NCBI GenBank assembly: GCA_052390415.1
Contig: JBQTGY010000013.1
Span: 1 to 8,643, forward strand
Length of the DNA stretch: 8,643 bases
Source of the DNA: JANNWF01 sp052390415
GTDB lineage: Bacteria; Pseudomonadota; Gammaproteobacteria; Xanthomonadales; Xanthomonadaceae
Reading direction: 5' to 3'
The translations under genes and the position numbers were made by a program. Positions within the stretch are counted from its first letter, which is position 1. Every line of letters starts with the position of its first letter. Positions 1 through 4,440 of the stretch are shown piece after piece. The notes under the pieces are model-generated. The model was not told the DNA's origin, did no database searches, and was given only the letters and a program-made list of their open reading frames with translations.

Positions 1-269
1 GTCAGTCGCTGGTGTGGATCGGTGCCCGCGGCAACTCGGATCGGCTGGATTTTCAGGCGATCAGCGATTCCAGCATCGTGTCCGGACTCATCTATCTCGC
101 GCTGCGGGTGTATTCGGGACGTCCCGCAGCAGAGATCGTCGCCACCAGCCCGGACTACATAGCGGCGATTGGCCTTGCCAAGCACCTGTCGCCGACACGG
201 GCGAACGGATTGGCCGCGCTGGTGCGATTCATCCGCGAAACAGCTCAGGCACAGATCGCCGCTGCCTGA
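1..269 (+). CDS. sufE: SufE-family cysteine desulfuration protein, 3' part only
   Basis: This is the C-terminal 88 codons of a SufE-like protein, cut by the window edge; the reading frame begins at base 3 with Gln-Ser-Leu-Val-Trp. SufE accepts persulfide sulfur from a SufS-type cysteine desulfurase on a conserved Cys and passes it on for cytosolic Fe-S cluster assembly. In the family that Cys immediately precedes the Q-S-x-V-W motif. The two bases visible before the Gln codon (gt) fit a split TGT Cys codon, but this cannot be proved here. Other visible family marks are D-S-S-I-V-S-G-L-I after the active-site strand and the L-A-K-H-L-S-P-T-R-A-N-G-L motif near the end, close to the H-L-T-P-S-R-S-x-G-L of E. 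coli SufE. The stop is TGA at 267-269. The gene is convergent with dksA across a shared terminator. No sufS or other suf genes are visible, so the partner desulfurase (SufS or CsdA) cannot be told from this window. Confidence 0.88.
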   Translation, partial: QSLVWIGARGNSDRLDFQAISDSSIVSGLIYLALRVYSGRPAAEIVATSPDYIAAIGLAKHLSPTRANGLAALVRFIRETAQAQIAAA

Positions 270-287
270 CACCGGTAGCCCGTGCAA

Positions 288-319
288 CAAAACGCCCGGA
301 CAAGCCGGGCGTTTTGTTT
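288..319. terminator. Rho-independent terminator, probably bidirectional
   Basis: A perfect 12-bp inverted repeat (288-299, CAAAACGCCCGG, against 305-316) closes over a five-base loop, ACAAG. The stem has a GC core flanked by A4 on the left and T4 on the right. A T run therefore follows the hairpin in either direction: TTTTGTTT to the right, and TTTTG plus TT on the minus strand. It lies 18 bases after the sufE stop and 34 bases beyond the dksA stop, so it suits both convergent genes. Confidence 0.9.
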
Positions 320-353
320 GACAAGCAGCAGTCGGGCTGATGAGTCCGCGCTA

Positions 354-1655
354 TCAATCGCCCATCAATTTCTGACGGTGCTCCCAACGCTCCTGGGCAT
401 CCAGACACAAGGTTGCGATGGGTCGGGCTTCCAAGCGTTCGACACCGATTTCTTCGCCGGTCTCTTCACAATACCCATACGAGCCATCTTCGATGCGCTT
501 CAGCGCCTTGTCGATCTTCGAGATCAACTTGCGGTAACGATCACGGGTGCGCAGCTCCAGCGAATTCTCGGTTTCACGCGTTGCGCGCTCCGCCTCGTCG
601 CCGACATCACGCACTTCGTCGCGCAGGTTGTCGATGGTCTGCTTGGATTCCTCGACCAGCTCTTCGCGCCACGCCATCAGCTTGTTGCGGAAATACTCCA
701 GCTGAAACGGATTCATGAACTCCTCGCTCGGATCCGGTCGATAGCCCGGCGGCAGATCGACGCGAACTGCCATCACCACGGGCGGCGGTTCGTTAATCAT
801 GATGGGCCGGTTGGGCATGATCGCTTGCGCACGCACGCCACCCATGGGGCGCACCACTGGCTCGGCAATTGCCGTTACGGGTTTGGCCGCCGCGCCGCGC
901 TTGCTGGAAGCCTTCACCGGCGCGGCCTTGACAGCAGCGACGGGCTCAACGGCGGTCGTCGCCACCGGCTTCGCAGAAGCCGACTTGGTGGCGGCCGGTG
1001 CGACCGCAGGAACCGGCTTGGTGGCGACAACCGGTGCGGCTGCCTTGACAACAGCCTTGACCGCCGGGGCTGCCTTTGCGACGACTTTAGGTACCACTTT
1101 CGATGGCGCGATAACGTTTCCCCTGGCAACCGGCGTTGGCTTTGCGACTGCTTTCTTGCTGCTCGCTTGGACAACAGACGCCGGTTTGGTTTTGGATTTG
1201 CCCGCAGCCTTGGGAGCTGGGACGGACTTGGACTTCAGTGCTGGCTTCGCAGCACCGACGGATTTTGACTTCGCAGCGGGTTTGCTCGCCACCGTCGACT
1301 TGGCTTTGGCCTGCACTTTCACTGTCGTCGCTTTTTGCGGCTTTGCCGAAGTCGACTTGGCGAGGGCAACCTTGCCCGCTTTGACGCCTGCGGCGGACTT
1401 CGACTTGTTGGGTCCGCCTTTTGCGACCGCAGCCTTGCCGCTGATCGGCTTGGCGGCCACGGATTTGACTGACGAACTCTTGCTGACGGCCGAGCTTTTG
1501 CTGGAAGCAGTGGCCTTCGCCGCCGGCTTCACCAAATTGGCAAGCGCAGCCGCAAACTTTCCAACCGTCCCCGACTTCGCCGCGGGCTTCGCCACTGGCT
1601 TCGTTTTGGTAGAACTGGCGGCTGGCTTTGAACTGGATTTCGGTTTCGCTGCCAC
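354..1655 (-). CDS. dksA: DksA RNA polymerase-binding transcription factor with long Ala/Lys/Pro-rich N-terminal extension
   Basis: DksA binds in the RNA polymerase secondary channel and, with ppGpp, tunes promoter choice in the stringent response. Residues 314-433 form a full-length DksA domain matching E. coli DksA from its E-E-Y-M-N segment to the end. The coiled-coil tip has Asp353, Glu356 and Ala358 where E. coli has Asp71, Asp74 and Ala76. The zinc-finger positions read Cys396-x-x-Thr399 and Cys417-x-x-Ala420, so two of the four cysteines are missing, as in zinc-independent DksA proteins. Residues 1 to about 270 are low complexity, built of Ala, Lys, Ser, Pro and Val like histone H1-like or AlgP proteins. 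They include a 12-residue repeat (126-137, 138-149, then a weaker copy at 150-161). Residues 271-313 are a Pro/Met/Arg-rich linker. The total of 433 residues compares with 151 in E. coli. The start is GTG at 1655, with GGGAG four bases upstream and a good promoter (1692-1720). The frame is uninterrupted, so the fusion looks real and not a merged pair. The role of the extension is unknown; nucleic-acid binding is an inference from charge. Confidence 0.93.
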   Translation of the reverse strand: MAAKPKSSSKPAASSTKTKPVAKPAAKSGTVGKFAAALANLVKPAAKATASSKSSAVSKSSSVKSVAAKPISGKAAVAKGGPNKSKSAAGVKAGKVALAKSTSAKPQKATTVKVQAKAKSTVASKPAAKSKSVGAAKPALKSKSVPAPKAAGKSKTKPASVVQASSKKAVAKPTPVARGNVIAPSKVVPKVVAKAAPAVKAVVKAAAPVVATKPVPAVAPAATKSASAKPVATTAVEPVAAVKAAPVKASSKRGAAAKPVTAIAEPVVRPMGGVRAQAIMPNRPIMINEPPPVVMAVRVDLPPGYRPDPSEEFMNPFQLEYFRNKLMAWREELVEESKQTIDNLRDEVRDVGDEAERATRETENSLELRTRDRYRKLISKIDKALKRIEDGSYGYCEETGEEIGVERLEARPIATLCLDAQERWEHRQKLMGD

Positions 1656-1671
1656 GATACTCCCGGATTTC

Positions 1672-1699
1672 TTGAGGCTGAGCGGGCGCGTGTTATAGC
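1672..1699 (+). promoter_or_regulatory. Possible promoter of yidD, overlapping the dksA promoter
   Basis: On the plus strand TTGAGG (1672-1677) is followed after 16 bases by TATAGC (1694-1699). The start would be near 1706, about 45 bases before the yidD ATG. The match is weaker than that of the dksA promoter. Its -10 shares bases 1694-1697 (TATA) with the dksA -10 on the other strand, so polymerase could occupy only one orientation at a time. Confidence 0.4.
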
Positions 1700-1720
1700 C
1701 TAGTGCGATGACCGCGGCAA
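1692..1720 (-). promoter_or_regulatory. Predicted sigma70-type promoter of dksA
   Basis: Read on the minus strand, TTGCCG (1720-1715) is followed after exactly 17 bases by TATAAC (1697-1692), a good match to sigma70 -35 and -10 elements. Transcription would start near 1685, giving a leader of about 30 bases before the GTG at 1655. The segment after the -10 reads ACGCGCCC, a GC-rich discriminator of the kind associated with promoters inhibited by ppGpp/DksA. Autoregulation is therefore possible but is only an inference. Confidence 0.6.
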
Positions 1721-1726
1721 CCGCGG
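1712..1726. repeat. CCGCGG dyad between dksA and yidD
   Basis: Two copies of the self-complementary hexamer CCGCGG (1712-1717 and 1721-1726) are separated by CAA. They can pair as a 6-bp GC hairpin with a three-base loop, or serve as two palindromic half-sites spaced nine bases apart. The left copy overlaps the predicted -35 of dksA on the minus strand, and the whole element would fall in the yidD leader RNA. It could be an operator or an RNA hairpin near the ribosome binding region; neither is shown. Confidence 0.45.
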
Positions 1727-1751
1727 GCCTGAATGAAGCGCCAGATCGGCG

Positions 1752-2030
1752 ATGTCCAACAGCTCTCCTCTATTGCCGATTCTGCGTTTCTACAAGCGCT
1801 ATGTCAGCCCGTTGCTTGGGCCACGGTGTCGGTTCCATCCGAGCTGCTCAGAGTATGCGATGGAAGCATTGATCCGTCACGGCCATTTGCGCGGCGGCTG
1901 GCTGGCAATCAAGCGCATCGCGCGCTGCCATCCCCTGCACCCAGGAGGATTGGACCCGGTCCCCGCCTCGTCTGGAACGGAACATGGCTCCCCATCCATT
2001 GCGAAACGACCCGACAACGATGTCGATTAG
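1752..2030 (+). CDS. yidD: YidD membrane protein insertion efficiency factor
   Basis: YidD is a small inner-membrane-associated protein that assists YidC-dependent insertion of membrane proteins. The 92-residue product has the family's compact conserved core: Y-K-R-Y-V-S-P-L-L-G near residues 14-23, the P-R-C-R-F-H-P-S-C-S-E-Y-A segment with Cys26 and Cys32, G-W-L-A-I-K-R-I near 49-56, and R-C-H-P-L-H-P-G-G-L-D-P-V-P with Cys59. The first 25 residues can form an amphipathic helix. The tail after residue 71 is polar and not conserved, as is usual. ATG at 1752 is the only reasonable start after the in-frame stop at 1734; its ribosome binding site is weak. In many bacteria yidD sits between rnpA and yidC near the replication origin. 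Here it lies between divergent dksA and pyrC, away from those partners. Confidence 0.93.
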   Translation: MSNSSPLLPILRFYKRYVSPLLGPRCRFHPSCSEYAMEALIRHGHLRGGWLAIKRIARCHPLHPGGLDPVPASSGTEHGSPSIAKRPDNDVD

Positions 2031-2149
2031 CGGTGCAGCAGATCGATGTGACGGTGTCTTGGATTACCCTTTCCGGACCCTCTGCACCTATCGGCAAGGA
2101 AACATGCGCCACATTTGTAAGTCTCTCGCATCACTACAGGCGAACTGAC
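2031..2149 (+). promoter_or_regulatory. yidD-pyrC intergenic leader with inverted repeat
   Basis: This 119-base gap separates yidD from pyrC. GGTGCAG at 2032-2038, directly after the yidD stop, is a perfect 7-base inverted repeat of CTGCACC at 2082-2088, with 43 bases between. No convincing -35/-10 pair is visible, so pyrC may be read through from the yidD promoter. The last third holds the short ORF at 2104-2148. No poly-T terminator is seen. Confidence 0.35.
2104..2148 (+). CDS. Candidate 14-residue leader peptide upstream of pyrC
   Basis: ATG at 2104 opens a short frame encoding MRHICKSLASLQAN and ending with TGA at 2146-2148, one base before the pyrC ATG at 2150. It is preceded by AAGGA (2096-2100), a better Shine-Dalgarno match than the AGG in front of pyrC itself, although the three-base spacing is short. 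Ribosomes ending here would stop almost on the pyrC start, which would allow translational coupling or leader control. The pyrC binding site lies inside this ORF. Short ORFs arise by chance, so this remains a candidate with no family match. Confidence 0.3.
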   Translation: MRHICKSLASLQAN

Positions 2150-3487
2150 ATGAACCGTTGGCTGATCCGAAATGCCTCGCTGATCAACGAAGGTCGCAAA
2201 TACGAAGCGGACCTGCGTGTCGTCGACGGCCGCATCGAGCGCATCGATCCGATCCTGGATGCGCTGCCCGATGAACAGGTGGTCGATGCCGGCGGCCTGT
2301 GGTTGCTGCCGGGAATGATCGACGACCAAGTGCACTTCCGCGAGCCGGGATTCCCGCACAAAGGCGATATGCACAGCGAATCTGGCGCCGCGGTCGCTGG
2401 CGGCATCACCAGCTTCATGGACATGCCCAATACCAAACCCCCGACCTTGGATGCGGATGCCATCGCTGACAAATGCCGGCGCGCGGCGGGCCGCGCGTGG
2501 GCCAACTATGGGTTCTACCATGGTGCCAGCAACACCAATCTCGAAGCGATTCAGCGTATCGATGCGCGCACTACGCCGGGACTGAAAATCTTCATGGGCG
2601 CCTCCACCGGCAACATGCTGGTCGATGATCCCGCCGTGTTGGAAGCGATGTTTCGCGACTGTCCGGTGCCCATCATCACCCACTGCGAAGACACGCCGAC
2701 CATCGAGGCCTTGCAAAACCAGTACATCCGTCGGTATGGGGAGAACGTGCCGGTGTCCGCGCACCCGGATATCCGATCGCATGAAGCCTGCTACAAGTCC
2801 ACCGAACTCGCCATCGCGCTGGCCCGCAAACAGGGCGCACGCCTGCATGTGCTGCACATCAGCACCGCCAACGAATTGGCCTTGTTTGAGCCCGGCCCGA
2901 TCACACGCAAGCGCATCACAGCCGAAACCTGCATCCACTTTCTGCTGTTTGATCGCGCCGACTACGAAACCTTGGGCAATTTGATCAAGTGCAATCCAGC
3001 GATCAAGGACGCCAATGACCGCGCCATGTTGATCCGCGCATTGGCCGAGGATCGCATCGATGTCTTGGCCACCGACCATGCACCCCACACCTTGGAAGAG
3101 AAGCAGCGGCCTTACCTGGAGGCGCCATCGGGCCTGCCGCTGGTGCAGCACGCTGTTGTCGGGGCACTGGAATTGGTCCGTAACGGACTCCTCAAGATCG
3201 AAACCGCGGTGCAGAAAATGTGTCACGCGCCCGCCCAATTGTTCGACGTGGAGGAACGCGGTTTCCTGCGTGAGGGCTATTTCGCCGATCTGGTACTAGT
3301 CGATCCCAACGCGCCGTTTGTGGTCGAACGCTCACAGCTGTTGTACCGCTGCGGCTGGTCGCCATTCGAGGACCGTCGTTTCCACTCGAAAATCTCTGCC
3401 ACGTGGGTGAACGGCTACCGGGTCTGGGACGGAGAGCGACTGTGCGGCGAGCCGGTGGGTGAACGTCTGACGTATCGTCGACATTGA
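2150..3487 (+). CDS. pyrC: Dihydroorotase (amidohydrolase family), pyrimidine biosynthesis
   Basis: Dihydroorotase interconverts N-carbamoyl-L-aspartate and dihydroorotate, the third step of de novo UMP synthesis, in the cytosol. The 445-residue length fits the longer multi-class dihydroorotases, not the roughly 350-residue E. coli type. The metal and substrate site is visible: Q60-V-H62-F-R64-E-P-G, Asn94 in the M-P-N-T motif, Lys146 in G-L-K-I-F (likely the carbamylated metal-bridging lysine), His178 in T-H-C-E-D, His236 in L-H-I-S-T, and catalytic Asp309 in A-T-D-H-A-P-H. The first His of the usual H-x-H pair is Gln. The C-terminal G-Y-F-A-D-L-V-L-V-D and V-N-G segments complete the amidohydrolase beta-sandwich. 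The frame is open upstream to 1733, but homology begins at ATG 2150 (M-N-R-W-L-I-R-N-A), with AGG nine bases before it; the upstream part is only the shadow of yidD. The gene overlaps the M23 peptidase gene by four bases. Confidence 0.94.
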   Translation: MNRWLIRNASLINEGRKYEADLRVVDGRIERIDPILDALPDEQVVDAGGLWLLPGMIDDQVHFREPGFPHKGDMHSESGAAVAGGITSFMDMPNTKPPTLDADAIADKCRRAAGRAWANYGFYHGASNTNLEAIQRIDARTTPGLKIFMGASTGNMLVDDPAVLEAMFRDCPVPIITHCEDTPTIEALQNQYIRRYGENVPVSAHPDIRSHEACYKSTELAIALARKQGARLHVLHISTANELALFEPGPITRKRITAETCIHFLLFDRADYETLGNLIKCNPAIKDANDRAMLIRALAEDRIDVLATDHAPHTLEEKQRPYLEAPSGLPLVQHAVVGALELVRNGLLKIETAVQKMCHAPAQLFDVEERGFLREGYFADLVLVDPNAPFVVERSQLLYRCGWSPFEDRRFHSKISATWVNGYRVWDGERLCGEPVGERLTYRRH

Positions 3488-4329
3488 AGCGCTTGTTGCT
3501 GAGGGCAGCTGATCGATTCTTTGCAGGCGCGTGCCTGAGCGTGCTCGCGACAGCGAGCTTTGCCAATCAACCACTGCGACTGGATCTGCCAACGGCGGTC
3601 GAACAAGGCAGTTTGGTCGTGGGGATCACTGACCCGGCGATTCGCGTTCGACTCGGTGAGCGCTCGTTGCGAGTGGATGACGGCGGTCGTTTTGTTTTTG
3701 GCGTGGGTCGCGACGAACCAGGACCGGTCACGTTGCAGCTGAGTGATGCCCGGGGCGGTATGCGCCTTGCCGAGGTGAGGGTAAATGCGCGCGCCTGGCC
3801 GACCGAACGCGTCAACGGCGTTGCGCAAGAAACGGTGACGCCCTCGCCCGCCATGGCCGCGCGTATCGCCCGCGAACAAGCCGCGGTCGCCCTTGCCCGT
3901 CAACGCGATGATGCCCGCAGCGATTTCGCGACCCCCTTTCAGTGGCCTCTGAAAGGCCGCATCAGCGGCGTGTTCGGAAGCCAGCGCATCTACAACGGTG
4001 AACCGCGGTCTCCGCACAGCGGATTGGATGTCGCAGCAGCGACGGGCACGCCGCTGCGCGCGCCAGCCGCCGGAGTGGTCACGTTCGCCGAGCCTGACCT
4101 CTACCTCACCGGCGGCACCGTGTTGCTCGACCATGGCCACGGGGTCAGCTCGGTGTTCTTGCATCTGAGTCGGATCGACGTAGTAGTTGGCCAGCAGATT
4201 GAATCGGGACAGGTGCTGGGCGCGGTCGGCGCCACCGGCCGCGCCAGTGGGCCGCATATGCACTGGGGCCTGAACTGGTTCGACGTCAGGCTGGATCCCA
4301 GCTTGTTGCCCGGCATCAAGGCGCCATAA
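3484..4329 (+). CDS. Secreted M23 (LytM-type) zinc metallopeptidase
   Basis: This is a periplasmic peptidoglycan endopeptidase of family M23, which cuts stem-peptide cross-bridges during wall growth or division. The 281-residue protein starts with a Sec signal peptide (K-R near the N-terminus, hydrophobic stretch to about 26, likely cleavage after A-S-F-A at 27). A beta-rich N-terminal domain covers about 28-110, a charged helix about 121-147, and the LytM domain about 155-275. The zinc ligands His178, Asp182 (H-x-x-x-D) and His260 (second His of H-M-H) are all present, as are catalytic His227 and His258, so the enzyme should be active. The start is TTG at 3484, overlapping the pyrC stop as TTGA. 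It is chosen because it gives the complete signal peptide and no ATG lies nearby; the next in-frame candidate, GTG at 3541, would remove the positive N-terminus. Tight coupling to pyrC suggests cotranscription. A lipoprotein signal (A-G-A-C at 14-17) is less likely because too little hydrophobic sequence precedes the Cys. Confidence 0.9.
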   Translation: MKRLLLRAADRFFAGACLSVLATASFANQPLRLDLPTAVEQGSLVVGITDPAIRVRLGERSLRVDDGGRFVFGVGRDEPGPVTLQLSDARGGMRLAEVRVNARAWPTERVNGVAQETVTPSPAMAARIAREQAAVALARQRDDARSDFATPFQWPLKGRISGVFGSQRIYNGEPRSPHSGLDVAAATGTPLRAPAAGVVTFAEPDLYLTGGTVLLDHGHGVSSVFLHLSRIDVVVGQQIESGQVLGAVGATGRASGPHMHWGLNWFDVRLDPSLLPGIKAP

Positions 4330-4440
4330 AGGGAAGCTTGGCCGGCTATAATTTGTGCGCATCGCGATAGCAGCAGGCGTTCCCATCAAGCAACCCAACC
4401 AAGACCCCGCTCGTTACTCGGGCCGTGGGCAAGGCCTCTC
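4330..4440 (+). promoter_or_regulatory. sucA upstream region with consensus -10 box
   Basis: The gap between the M23 gene and sucA holds a perfect TATAAT at 4347-4352, in the context GGCTATAATTTG. At 16-18 bases upstream there is only a poor -35 (CATAAA or CCATAA) and no TG extension, so an activator or alternative contacts may be needed. Transcription from about 4359 would give a leader of about 80 bases. AAGG at 4431-4434, six bases before the GTG at 4441, is the likely ribosome binding site. No terminator for the preceding genes is visible, so readthrough into sucA is possible. Confidence 0.55.

Noticed and set aside
354..1655. Possibility that two genes (an H1/AlgP-like protein and DksA) were merged by a sequencing error
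   Set aside because: There is one continuous frame with no stop, no internal Shine-Dalgarno sequence ahead of the Met codons near residues 286-314, and a gradual linker. A single long DksA is the simpler reading, though an internal start cannot be excluded.
799..1698. 299-residue plus-strand open frame rich in Ala, Thr, Leu and Phe, antisense to dksA
   Set aside because: It is the reverse-complement shadow of the repetitive Ala/Lys codons of the DksA extension. It has no recognisable domain and also runs through the dksA promoter. The 282-1268 frame, rich in Arg/Gly/Cys, is rejected for the same reason.
1733..2149. N-terminal extension of pyrC giving a 584-residue protein from ATG 1733
   Set aside because: The frame is open by chance across yidD, whose conserved protein lies in another frame. 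Dihydroorotase similarity begins at ATG 2150, and the resulting 445 residues match the family length.
2027..3238. 403-residue minus-strand frame antisense to pyrC
   Set aside because: Typical GC-rich antisense shadow with no known motif. The plus strand carries every catalytic residue of dihydroorotase.
3415..4398. 327-residue minus-strand frame antisense to the M23 peptidase and the sucA promoter region
   Set aside because: No family resemblance and it is rich in Arg/His as antisense frames are. The plus-strand protein has a signal peptide and a full M23 active site.
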